From assembly GCF_900109205.1 (NCBI RefSeq), contig NZ_FNZB01000012.1, forward strand, positions 1 through 31,641: 31,641 bases of DNA, read 5' to 3'. The translations under genes were made by a program, and so were the position numbers. Under the pieces are notes generated by a model. That model was not told where the DNA came from. It ran no database searches and saw nothing but the letters and a program-made list of their open reading frames with translations. The DNA comes from Sphingomonas sp. OV641. Its GTDB lineage: Bacteria; Pseudomonadota; Alphaproteobacteria; Sphingomonadales; Sphingomonadaceae. This document shows positions 1 to 6,702 of this stretch, one piece after another; the first letter of the stretch is position 1, and every line of letters starts with the position of its first letter.

Positions 1-50
1 ACATCGTTCAGGCCGCGCGCGATTGCCTCGTCATCGGACCCGGCAACTGA
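1..50 (+). CDS. 3' end of an unidentified CDS (partial)
   Basis: An open frame enters from the left edge and stops with TGA at 48-50. Only about 16 codons are visible, ending in the residues CLVIGPGN. This is too short to assign a family. It runs towards the converging truncated sigma factor gene, whose stop is at 78, so it may belong to whatever DNA replaced the sigma factor's 3' end. It could also be a chance open frame. Confidence 0.25.
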   Translation, partial: IVQAARDCLVIGPGN

Positions 51-77
51 CAAATAGCGCGATCAGAACGCCGCCAT

Positions 78-593
78 TTAGCGCGAGCGTTTACAGGAGA
101 TGCCGAGAATCTCGGCGGTTTCGGCTTCCGATTTCTCATCGATCGTCCGCAAGACGAGCGTGTCCTTGAGCGATGCGGGCAGGGCGGCGATCGCTTTCAT
201 GGCCTCTGCCAGCTGCTGCTCGGCGCCGATCGCCTGGTCGGGTAGTGGCGCCTCGTCGACGACATGTTCGGCTTCCCCCAGCGCCAGCGCGTGGGAGAAG
301 AAGTTGCGGACCGCGCGGCGGCGGCGCCAGTCATGGCATTTGTTGATGACGATCCGCGACATCCAGACCGGAAAAGGTCGCGCAGCGTCATAGCGGTTGA
401 GTGCGGCGAAGGCGGCGACGAAGCTCGCCTGGGTCACGTCGAGCGCTTCGTCGCGGTTCCCGACATGGCTGCGCACGAGGCGGTGCACCCAGCCCTGATG
501 CCGGCGGACCAGCTCGCCATAGGCCGCTTGCCGGCCTCCAAGCGCCAGAGCCGCGAGCTCCCCGTCCGAGCAGTCGGGGAGGCACGCGGTCAT
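78..593 (-). CDS. cnrH: ECF sigma factor, CnrH-like, truncated in region 4
   Basis: This 171-residue sigma-70 family protein of the extracytoplasmic-function type would direct RNA polymerase to metal-resistance promoters. Region 2 is clear at about residues 25-95 (YGELVRRHQGW, the ALDVTQASFVAAF core-binding helix, WMSRIVINKCHDWRRRR). Region 4 begins at about residue 125 (IAALPASLKDTLVLR, ETAEILGIS). The protein then ends abruptly in CKRSR just after the first helix of the helix-turn-helix, where family members continue with a recognition helix and an arginine-rich tail. About 15-20 residues are therefore missing, and the codons after GIS (about position 95 leftward) do not resemble the family. 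The start ATG overlaps the stop of the cnrX-like gene (ATGA), so it is the third gene of a Y-X-H operon. Family and order are well supported; activity is doubtful. Confidence 0.85.
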   Translation of the reverse strand: MTACLPDCSDGELAALALGGRQAAYGELVRRHQGWVHRLVRSHVGNRDEALDVTQASFVAAFAALNRYDAARPFPVWMSRIVINKCHDWRRRRAVRNFFSHALALGEAEHVVDEAPLPDQAIGAEQQLAEAMKAIAALPASLKDTLVLRTIDEKSEAETAEILGISCKRSR

Positions 594-1030
594 TTGGACT
601 TGGCCGTCAGCGCTTTCACCACGGCGTCGTCGAACTTGTCCGTCTGATCCGGGCGCAGCACGGCCCGCATCGCGAAGATATGCTCGAGTGTTTCCTTCTG
701 CAGCGCGCCCATCGCCTGGTGCGAGCGATCCACCGCCCCTGCAACCCGAGGACCATAGCCATGCTCCGCCTCGATCGCCTCGGCGAGCCGCGCGTTATCG
801 GCGCGCAGTTCGGCCTCCAGTGCCTGACGCCGGATCGCATAGTTCTTCTCGATCGTCTCGAGACGGCTATGTTGCGCGGTGTCCAGCTTCAGATCGCGAT
901 GGAGCAGGTCGTGCAACTCATTTTCGACCGGGCGCACCGGAACCACATAGACGCGGCCGATGACCACACCGGCGATCGCCGCGGCAAAGGTCAGCAGGAC
1001 GAGGAGCAGGAGCCGGCGGTCGCGCATCAT
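590..1030 (-). CDS. cnrX: Periplasmic heavy-metal sensor, CnrX-like
   Basis: The protein has 146 residues: an N-terminal membrane anchor (about 6-30, LLLLVLLTFAAAIAGVVIG) followed by a helical periplasmic domain. In CnrX of Cupriavidus metallidurans, metal is bound by His42, His46, Glu63, His119 and Met123. All five are present here with a constant offset of two: His40, His44 (HDLLH), Glu61, His117 and Met121 (HIFAM). This is strong evidence for a Ni/Co-type sensing site of the CnrX class, as opposed to a generic Spy-like chaperone. In the known system, metal-loaded CnrX makes CnrY release the sigma factor CnrH. The gene overlaps the upstream cnrY-like stop and the downstream sigma factor start by four bases each, so the three are translationally coupled. 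The metal actually sensed cannot be read from sequence, and the divergent genes are copper genes. Confidence 0.88.
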   Translation of the reverse strand: MMRDRRLLLLVLLTFAAAIAGVVIGRVYVVPVRPVENELHDLLHRDLKLDTAQHSRLETIEKNYAIRRQALEAELRADNARLAEAIEAEHGYGPRVAGAVDRSHQAMGALQKETLEHIFAMRAVLRPDQTDKFDDAVVKALTAKSK

Positions 1031-1299
1031 TGTGAACTCAGCAGCGTCGAAGGAGCGAGCGCGAGCCGCGCGTCAAAGGGCGATATCGGCCCGGCTTCGG
1101 TCGACCGCACAGGCACGGCCGAGCCGGCAATTCCCAGGAACAAGGCTGCTGCCGCGGCGATACCGAATGTCGTGGCGCTCAGGCGGGGCATGGCCTGGAG
1201 CCGGGCGATCTCGGCCATGACGCGGCTGTCCAGCCCGGCAAGCCGGGGATCGAGCGGCGCTTCCCGCAACCGGCTGAGCATGTCGTCGAGGTGGTCCAT
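1027..1299 (-). CDS. cnrY: Membrane anti-sigma factor, CnrY-like
   Basis: This 90-residue protein has a charged cytoplasmic N-terminus (about 1-40, DHLDDMLSRLREAPLDPRL, then DSRVMAEIARL), one membrane segment (about 44-64, TTFGIAAAAALFLGIAGSAV) and a short periplasmic tail. That is the topology and size of CnrY/NccY, which hold the ECF sigma factor at the membrane through the cytoplasmic segment. Sequence in this family is poorly conserved, so the assignment rests mainly on topology and on the Y-X-H gene order with ATGA overlaps. It is the first gene of the operon, transcribed away from copC. With the sigma factor truncated in region 4, the anti-sigma may still bind it, because CnrY contacts both sigma domains. 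Confidence 0.78.
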   Translation of the reverse strand: MDHLDDMLSRLREAPLDPRLAGLDSRVMAEIARLQAMPRLSATTFGIAAAAALFLGIAGSAVPVRSTEAGPISPFDARLALAPSTLLSSQ

Positions 1300-1431
1300 G
1301 ATGTTTCTCCGTCTTCACTTCTCAATAAGCAGGATGGTCCGGCAACCCTTGTCCGGGAACAAAAAGAAAAGTGCGAGGGGTGCAGGTCGCGGCTGCGTAT
1401 TCTCTCATGTCACTGCCAGGAGAATGTCCAA
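1300..1431. promoter_or_regulatory. Divergent cnrY/copC intergenic region
   Basis: These 132 bases separate the cnrYXH-like operon (leftward) from copC (rightward) and must hold promoters for both. GGCAACC at 1341-1347 resembles ECF-type -35 elements, but I find no convincing CGTC-type -10 at the right distance. An A-rich stretch (1360-1370) and a good ribosome-binding site for copC (CCAGGAGA, 1416-1423) are visible. The precise promoters are unassigned. Confidence 0.4.
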
Positions 1432-1809
1432 ATGCGCTTCTTTTCGCCGCTCGCAGCCATCGCCGCCGTCGGCCTGAGTGTTTCGGCTCCGGCCTACGCC
1501 CATCCCAAGCTCGTGTCCTCGACGCCCGCCGCCAACGCCAGCGTCCCGGCGCCGTCGCGTATAACGCTCACCTTCAGTGAAGGTCTGATGCCGAAGCTGT
1601 CGGGCGCCGAGATCGTGATGACCGGCATGCCCGGCATGCCCAACCACCGCATGGCGGTAACCGGCTTCAAGACGTCCGTCGAAGGCGACAAGACGCTCGT
1701 GCTGACGCTCGCCAAGCCGCTCATGGCGGGCAGCTATCAGGTCGCCTGGCACGTCGTCTCGACCGACACGCACCGCATGCAGGGCAATCTCGCCTTTACC
1801 GTCAAGTGA
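1432..1809 (+). CDS. copC: Copper resistance protein CopC
   Basis: This 125-residue periplasmic copper-binding protein starts at the ATG preceded by CCAGGAGA; an upstream in-frame ATG at 1291 lies inside the promoter region and is rejected. A signal peptide (about 1-23, cleaved at AYA-HP) exposes an N-terminal His, as expected for a mature CopC whose His1 binds Cu(II). The CopC beta-barrel follows: HPKLVSSTPA, ITLTFSEGL, a Met/His-rich stretch (MTGMPGMPNHRM), and the C-terminal HVVSTDTHRMQGNLAFTV with conserved Asp and His. CopC hands copper to CopD, whose gene begins five bases after this stop. Length and motifs are normal for the family. Confidence 0.93.
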   Translation: MRFFSPLAAIAAVGLSVSAPAYAHPKLVSSTPAANASVPAPSRITLTFSEGLMPKLSGAEIVMTGMPGMPNHRMAVTGFKTSVEGDKTLVLTLAKPLMAGSYQVAWHVVSTDTHRMQGNLAFTVK

Positions 1810-1813
1810 CGCC

Positions 1814-2758
1814 ATGAACGACGTGGCACTCGTCGCCGTCCGCTGGGCGCTCTACGTCGATCTCGGCCTGTTGTTCGGCCTGCCGCTGTTCGCGCTCTAT
1901 GCGCCCGGCGGCGGCCGGATGGTACAGCGGCATCTGCCGATGGTAGCAATGGTGGCCGGTCTCGCCTGTCTCGCCCTCCTGCTGTCGGCGCTGGGGTTCG
2001 CGTTGCAGGCAGCGGCCATGACCGGGCTGCCGCTCACCCAGCCTGATCTTTCCATGGTCGCAGAGCTGTTCAACGGCACGTCCATGGGAACGGCGCTGAA
2101 GGCGCGCCTCGTCGCGCTCCTCGTTCTTCTGCTCTCCATCCCCTTCTATCGCCGGCAATCCCGTCCTGCCTTCATCGCCTCCACTCTGGCAGGCGCGGTC
2201 GCACTCGCGACCCTCGCCTGGAGTGGGCATGGCGCGGCTGGCGAAGGCGAGGCGGGCTGGCTGCAACTGGGGGCCGATCTCATCCATCTGCTCGCCGCCG
2301 GCGCCTGGGTCGGCGCGCTTGCCGCATTCCTCGCGCTGGTACTTCCCAGGCTCGCAACCGACGATCTCGCCGCTCAAGACATGGACCGGGTCACGCTCGC
2401 CGAGGAAGCGTTGCGGGGCTTCTCCCTCGTCGGCACGATCATCGTCGCCCTGCTGATCCTGACCGGGACGGTGAACGGCTGGTTCCTCGTCGGTCCGGGC
2501 AACATCGCCTCGCTCGGGCAGTCGACCTACGGCCTGCTGCTCATCGCCAAGCTGCTGCTGTTCGCCGGCATGCTGGGCCTGGCCGCGCTCAACCGTTATC
2601 GCCTGACCCCGGCACTTGCGCAGGCGATCGAGGAAGAGGACGCGCCACGGGCGCAGGCGCTGCTGCGCGCGAGCCTCGTCGTCGAAGGCGGTCTTGCGAT
2701 CGTCATTCTCGGGCTCGTCGCCTGGCTGGGGACACTATCGCCGCCCATGTCGATGTAG
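1814..2758 (+). CDS. copD: Copper resistance membrane protein CopD
   Basis: The protein has 314 residues with about eight hydrophobic helices and matches the CopD family, an inner-membrane partner of CopC thought to move copper between periplasm and cytoplasm. Recognisable parts are the N-terminal DVALVAVRWALYVDLGLLFG, the central WSGHG and LGADLIHLLAAGAWVGALA with conserved His and Trp residues, and the C-terminal GLLLIAKLLLFAGMLGLAALNRYRLTP, a CopD signature. The gene starts four bases after the copC stop, so copCD is one transcription unit. Copper import versus detoxification is unsettled for the family in general. Confidence 0.92.
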   Translation: MNDVALVAVRWALYVDLGLLFGLPLFALYAPGGGRMVQRHLPMVAMVAGLACLALLLSALGFALQAAAMTGLPLTQPDLSMVAELFNGTSMGTALKARLVALLVLLLSIPFYRRQSRPAFIASTLAGAVALATLAWSGHGAAGEGEAGWLQLGADLIHLLAAGAWVGALAAFLALVLPRLATDDLAAQDMDRVTLAEEALRGFSLVGTIIVALLILTGTVNGWFLVGPGNIASLGQSTYGLLLIAKLLLFAGMLGLAALNRYRLTPALAQAIEEEDAPRAQALLRASLVVEGGLAIVILGLVAWLGTLSPPMSM

Positions 2759-2794
2759 CTTATCGTTTCGGACGCCTCGCGTTGGGAGAAGCCA

Positions 2795-3469
2795 ATGCAA
2801 TCCTACACCCCGCCGCTCGGGACCGGATCGACGAAAGACTATGATCGCGCGATCCGCCTGTGGACGCGGGAGAAGCGGTGGCGTGCCGCCATGCTCGCCG
2901 CCCTGGCGCCCAAAGCCGGTGAGACGGTCGTCGACGTCGGCTGTGGCACCGGCAGCTTCGCGCTGATGCTCAAGCAAGCCGAGCCCAGGACGCAGGTGAT
3001 CGGTCTCGATCCCGATGCCGAGGCGCTCGACATCGCGCGGCACAAGGCCGCTGTGCGGCGGGCCGATATCGACTGGCGTCAGGGATTTGCCAGGGACGTG
3101 GCCCCGGGTACCGCCGACGCTGTCGTGTCGAGTCTCGTGCTGCATCAGATGCCGGTCAGGGAGAAGGCGGCAACCCTGCGCGCCATGTTCGCCATGCTGC
3201 GCCCGGGTGGGCGCCTGGTGATCGCCGATTATGGCCGCCAGCAGGGTTTCATGCGGCTTGCCTTCCGCCTGACCGTGCAGCGGCTCGATGGCATCGATGA
3301 TACCCGGCCCAATGCCGACGGCGTGCTCCCCGGCCTGATCGCGGCGGCCGGCTTCAGGCATGTGGCCGAGACGTTTCGGCTTTTGACCATCACCGGCGCG
3401 ATCGACTTGTTTACGGCGCATCGACCGGCGCAGGACCACGGCCTTACGGTTGCCAATGACCTTGGCTGA
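2795..3469 (+). CDS. Class I SAM-dependent methyltransferase
   Basis: This 224-residue protein has a Rossmann-type methyltransferase core. Motif I is [13 protein letters not shown] (about residues 47-59), an acidic residue ends beta-2 ([11 protein letters not shown]), followed by [14 protein letters not shown] and the [13 protein letters not shown] strand typical of UbiE/ArsM-like enzymes. No cysteine set like that of arsenite methyltransferases is apparent. The gene lies 36 bases after copD with a GGAGAAG ribosome-binding site and may be cotranscribed with copCD. The substrate is unknown. An uncharacterised methyltransferase in a copper operon may act on a lipid or a metalloid, but this is a guess from position only. 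Confidence 0.85.
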   Translation: MQSYTPPLGTGSTKDYDRAIRLWTREKRWRAAMLAALAPKAGETVVDVGCGTGSFALMLKQAEPRTQVIGLDPDAEALDIARHKAAVRRADIDWRQGFARDVAPGTADAVVSSLVLHQMPVREKAATLRAMFAMLRPGGRLVIADYGRQQGFMRLAFRLTVQRLDGIDDTRPNADGVLPGLIAAAGFRHVAETFRLLTITGAIDLFTAHRPAQDHGLTVANDLG

Positions 3470-3520
3470 TGGCGGCCAGGCGAACGGGCCCGCCGATTTG
3501 TCCGCTTAGGCGATTACGTA

Positions 3521-3551
3521 TTGACCCTGACACGGTGTCAGATCCTAGATC
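3521..3551 (+). promoter_or_regulatory. MerR-family (CueR-type) promoter of the Cu-ATPase gene
   Basis: A -35 element TTGACC (3521-3526) is followed after 19 bases by TAGATC (3546-3551). Nineteen bases is the overlong spacer typical of promoters twisted into activity by MerR-family activators. Within the spacer lies a perfect dyad, CTGACAC-G-GTGTCAG (3527-3541). A ribosome-binding site (AAAGGAGC, 3563-3570) and the ATPase start at 3577 follow. The obvious regulator is the CueR-like protein encoded at the far end of the same unit (5931). Confidence 0.75.
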
Positions 3552-3576
3552 GTCAGGCGTCGAAAGGAGCAAGGCG

Positions 3577-5934
3577 ATGAACGAGACACATGGAGCGGCG
3601 CATGGCGGCGGTTGCTGCGGCGGCCACAGCGCCGCGAAAGCGGCGACCGGCGTCAAGGACCCGGTCTGCGGCATGACCGTCGACCCGGCGACCACGGCGC
3701 ATCAAGCCGAGCATGGCGGTGAACGCTATCATTTCTGTAGCGCGGGCTGCCGGACCAAATTCATCGCCGATCCCGAGCGCTATCTCGGCCCGCCAGCGCC
3801 GCCGGTCGCGGCGCCCGAAGGCACGATCTGGACCTGCCCGATGCATCCAGAGATCCGGCAGGACCATCCCGGATCCTGTCCGATCTGCGGCATGGCGCTC
3901 GAGCCCGCGACCGTGACTGCCGACAGCGGCCCCAGCCATGAGCTGGTCGATTTCACACGGCGCTTCCGGGTCGGCCTGATGCTGGCCCTCCCGGTGCTGA
4001 TCCTCGAGATGGGCGCGCATCTCTTTCCCGCGATCCATCGCCTCGTGCCGATGTCGATCTCGGTATGGATCCAGTTCGTGCTGGCGACACCCGTCGTGCT
4101 CTGGGCGGGCTGGCCCTTCTTCGAGCGTGGCTGGGCCTCGCTCAAGACCCGCAACCTCAACATGTTCACCCTGATCGCGATGGGGACCGGGGTCGCCTGG
4201 ATCTACAGCGTCGTCGCGACGCTCGCGCCCCAGCTGTTCCCGCCCGCCTTCCGCGGAGAGGACGGCATGGTTGCCGTCTATTTCGAGGCGGCCGCGGTGA
4301 TCACTGTCCTCGTGCTGCTCGGCCAGATGCTCGAACTGCGCGCGCGCGAGCGGACCTCGGGCGCGATCAAGGCGCTGCTTAACCTTGCGCCAAAGACCGC
4401 GCGCCGGATCGGCTCCGATGGCAGTGAAGAGGAAATCAGCCTCGATCTCGTTGCGGTCGGCGACCGCCTGCGTGTGCGTCCCGGCGAGAAGGTGCCGGTC
4501 GATGGCGTGGTCGAGGACGGCCGTTCCTCGCTCGACGAGTCGATGGTCACCGGTGAGTCCATGCCCGTCACCAAGGCCAAGGCCGACACGGTGATCGGCG
4601 GCACGCTCAACCAGACCGGCGCGCTCGTTATCGTCGCCGACAAGGTTGGCCGGGACACCATGCTGGCGCGCATCGTCCAGATGGTCGCCGAGGCGCAGCG
4701 CTCGCGCGCGCCGATCCAGCGCATGGCCGATCAGGTGTCGGGCTGGTTCGTGCCCGTGGTCATCGCGGTCGCGGTGGTCGCGTTCATCGCCTGGGGCATC
4801 TGGGGCCCCGAGCCGCGCTTCGCCTACGGGCTGGTTGCGGCGGTCGCCGTGCTGATCATCGCCTGTCCCTGCGCACTGGGTCTCGCCACGCCGATGTCGA
4901 TCATGGTCGGGGTTGGCCGCGGCGCCGGGCTCGGCGTCCTCATCAAGAATGCCGAAGCGCTCGAGCATATGGAAAAAGTCGACACGCTCGTCGTCGACAA
5001 GACCGGCACGCTGACCGAAGGCCGGCCTGCCGTCACCCAGATCGTGCCGGCGCCCGGCTTCGACGAAGCCGAACTGCTGCGGCTTGCCGCCTCGGTCGAG
5101 CGGGCCTCCGAGCATCCGCTCGCGCTGGCGATCGTCGAGGCCGCCAAGGATCGCGGCATCCCCACGAGCGACGTCACCGACTTCGATTCCCCCACCGGAC
5201 GCGGCGCGCTCGGCACCGTCGACGGCCGCCGGATCGTGCTCGGTAATGCGCGGTTCCTCTCGGAAGAGGGCATAGCAACCGACGCGCTGGCGGAGCAGGC
5301 CGACGCCCTGCGCCGGGATGGCGCCACCGCGATCTTCATCGGCGTCGACGGCACCGTCGGCGGCGCCTTTGCAATCGCCGATCCCGTGAAGCAGACGACG
5401 CCGGAGGCCCTGGCCGCACTCAAGGCCGAAGGCATTCGCGTGGTGATGTTGACCGGCGACAACCGCACCACAGCAGAGGCGGTGGCAAGGCGGCTCGGCA
5501 TTGACGATGTCGAAGCCGAGGTACTGCCCGACCAGAAGAGTGCCGTCGTCGCGCGGTTGAAAAGCGAGGGGCGCGTGGTGGCGATGGCCGGCGACGGGGT
5601 CAACGACGCCCCCGCACTGGCTGCCGCCGATGTCGGTATTGCCATGGGCTCGGGCACCGACGTCGCGATCGAGAGCGCGGGCGTGACGCTGCTCAAGGGC
5701 GATCTCATGGGCATCGTGCGGGCACGGCGGCTGAGCCAGGCGACCATGTCCAACATCCGCCAGAACCTGGTCTTCGCCTTCATCTACAATGTCGCCGGGG
5801 TGCCGGTGGCGGCGGGCGCGCTCTATCCGCTGTTCGGCATCCTGCTCTCGCCGATCATCGCGGCCGCCGCCATGGCGCTCTCCTCGGTCAGCGTGGTCAC
5901 CAACGCGCTGCGCCTCAACCGGAAAGCGCTGTGA
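3577..5934 (+). CDS. copA: Copper-translocating P1B-type ATPase with YHS and HMBD N-terminus
   Basis: This 785-residue metal-export ATPase starts at the ATG after AAAGGAGC; an earlier in-frame start at 3469 would read through the promoter and is rejected. The N-terminus carries a GGGCCGGH patch (residues 10-17), a YHS domain (Cys31-Gly-Met, Cys54 and Cys58), and a heavy-metal-binding zinc-ribbon-like module (Cys87-Pro-Met-His, Cys101-Pro-Ile-Cys104-Gly-Met) in place of a classical GMxCxxC domain. The membrane CPC motif is Cys430-Pro-Cys432, the phosphorylated Asp474 lies in DKTGTLTEG, the HP motif is SEHPLALA, and the hinge is [13 protein letters not shown] with the Cu-type C-terminal helices ([18 protein letters not shown]) indicates Cu(I) export. 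The stop overlaps the cueR GTG start (GTGA). Metal choice is inferred from motifs and context. Confidence 0.93.
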   Translation: MNETHGAAHGGGCCGGHSAAKAATGVKDPVCGMTVDPATTAHQAEHGGERYHFCSAGCRTKFIADPERYLGPPAPPVAAPEGTIWTCPMHPEIRQDHPGSCPICGMALEPATVTADSGPSHELVDFTRRFRVGLMLALPVLILEMGAHLFPAIHRLVPMSISVWIQFVLATPVVLWAGWPFFERGWASLKTRNLNMFTLIAMGTGVAWIYSVVATLAPQLFPPAFRGEDGMVAVYFEAAAVITVLVLLGQMLELRARERTSGAIKALLNLAPKTARRIGSDGSEEEISLDLVAVGDRLRVRPGEKVPVDGVVEDGRSSLDESMVTGESMPVTKAKADTVIGGTLNQTGALVIVADKVGRDTMLARIVQMVAEAQRSRAPIQRMADQVSGWFVPVVIAVAVVAFIAWGIWGPEPRFAYGLVAAVAVLIIACPCALGLATPMSIMVGVGRGAGLGVLIKNAEALEHMEKVDTLVVDKTGTLTEGRPAVTQIVPAPGFDEAELLRLAASVERASEHPLALAIVEAAKDRGIPTSDVTDFDSPTGRGALGTVDGRRIVLGNARFLSEEGIATDALAEQADALRRDGATAIFIGVDGTVGGAFAIADPVKQTTPEALAALKAEGIRVVMLTGDNRTTAEAVARRLGIDDVEAEVLPDQKSAVVARLKSEGRVVAMAGDGVNDAPALAAADVGIAMGSGTDVAIESAGVTLLKGDLMGIVRARRLSQATMSNIRQNLVFAFIYNVAGVPVAAGALYPLFGILLSPIIAAAAMALSSVSVVTNALRLNRKAL

Positions 5935-6329
5935 ACATCGGGGAGGCGTCGAAGCAAAGCGGGGTCTCGGAGCGGATGATCCGCCATTATGAGAAGATCG
6001 GCCTCATCCCGGCGCCGCCGCGCCGGGGAGCGGGTTATCGCGACTATGGCGAGAGTGACCTCCATCGCCTGCGGTTCATCGCCAATGCCCGCGATCTCGG
6101 TTTTCCGATCGAGGAGATCCGGACCCTGCTCGGCCTGTGGGCCGACACGGGCCGCAGCAGCGCCGATGTAAAGCGGGTCGCGTTGGCGCGGGCGGAGGAA
6201 TTGCAGCGCAAGGCCGAAGCGCTGACGACCCTGCGCGAGACCCTCGTCGATCTCGCCGAGCGCTGTCATGGCGACGAGCGGCCAGATTGTCCCATCATCG
6301 CCGAACTGAGTCTCGACAGAAAATGTTAG
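5931..6329 (+). CDS. cueR: Cu(I)-responsive MerR-family regulator, CueR-like
   Basis: This 132-residue regulator starts at GTG, overlapping the ATPase stop. A winged helix-turn-helix (residues 1-70: [36 protein letters not shown]) is followed by a dimerisation helix and a metal loop. Cys112 and Cys120 (CHGDERPDC) sit at the same positions as the Cu(I) ligands of E. coli CueR. Residue 77 is Ser, the feature that separates monovalent-metal sensors from Cys77-bearing Zn/Hg sensors. It should bind the dyad at 3527-3541 and activate the ATPase gene with which it is cotranscribed, giving an autoregulated unit. This unit differs from many CueR loci in having the regulator downstream of its target. 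Confidence 0.92.
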   Translation: MNIGEASKQSGVSERMIRHYEKIGLIPAPPRRGAGYRDYGESDLHRLRFIANARDLGFPIEEIRTLLGLWADTGRSSADVKRVALARAEELQRKAEALTTLRETLVDLAERCHGDERPDCPIIAELSLDRKC

Positions 6330-6544
6330 CGCCGGCCGCCTCTCGGACCAGACCCGCTCTGGCGGCCGGGGTGCTGATCGCACTTGGCATTCTCACGACG
6401 GGCCTCGCGATATATTTCCTCGCAGTCCGCCCGCCACTGCTGGCGGAGGATCTTCGCCATATCGGCGGCAACCCGCAGACCCTTTCGCCGGTATTGCGGG
6501 ACTGGTTCGGCGGGATAGCTGGCTCGCCCGTGCGACCGCACTGA
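6323..6544 (+). CDS. Small membrane protein, probably C-terminally truncated
   Basis: This 73-residue frame begins with an ATG seven bases inside the end of cueR. It has one hydrophobic helix (about 12-34, ALAAGVLIALGILTTGLAIYFLAV) and then RPPLLAEDLRHIGG, reminiscent of small two- to four-helix membrane proteins in which further helices would follow. The reading frame ends soon after, in GSPVRPH, without a second helix. The metal block stops here and the PHA operon begins about 160 bases later, so it may be cut by the junction between the two modules. The family is not firmly recognised. Confidence 0.5.
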   Translation: MLAPAASRTRPALAAGVLIALGILTTGLAIYFLAVRPPLLAEDLRHIGGNPQTLSPVLRDWFGGIAGSPVRPH

Positions 6545-6629
6545 GCCTCCTGATCGTATTTGGCCGCTTTTCATACAGCAATGTCGTGCTGAGCTCTGAC
6601 TTCTGGGGCTGGCATATGCGAGGCAATCC

Positions 6630-6647
6630 CTCCGTAGGACTACGGAG
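6630..6647. promoter_or_regulatory. Perfect inverted repeat upstream of phaC (candidate operator)
   Basis: CTCCGTA-GGAC-TACGGAG is a perfect 7-base-arm dyad 55 bases before the phaC start and has no T-run, so it looks like a protein site and not a terminator. The size and the CGTA/TACG half-sites would suit a LuxR/FixJ-type HTH protein, and such a regulator is encoded at 20942-21562. The link between them is a guess. Confidence 0.45.
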
Positions 6648-6702
6648 TGCGCAGAGGCTTCCTGCGCTTCAGGGCTTGTTGCACCGCAGCAGGAGCGAAA
6701 AT

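Noticed and set aside
1291..1431. Longer copC start at 1291
   Set aside because: The 47 extra residues lack a signal peptide and precede the real signal peptide and ribosome-binding site.
3553..5115. Long minus-strand open frame opposite the Cu-ATPase gene
   Set aside because: It mirrors codon bias of the GC-rich ATPase gene, has no recognisable domain, and the plus-strand gene is certain.
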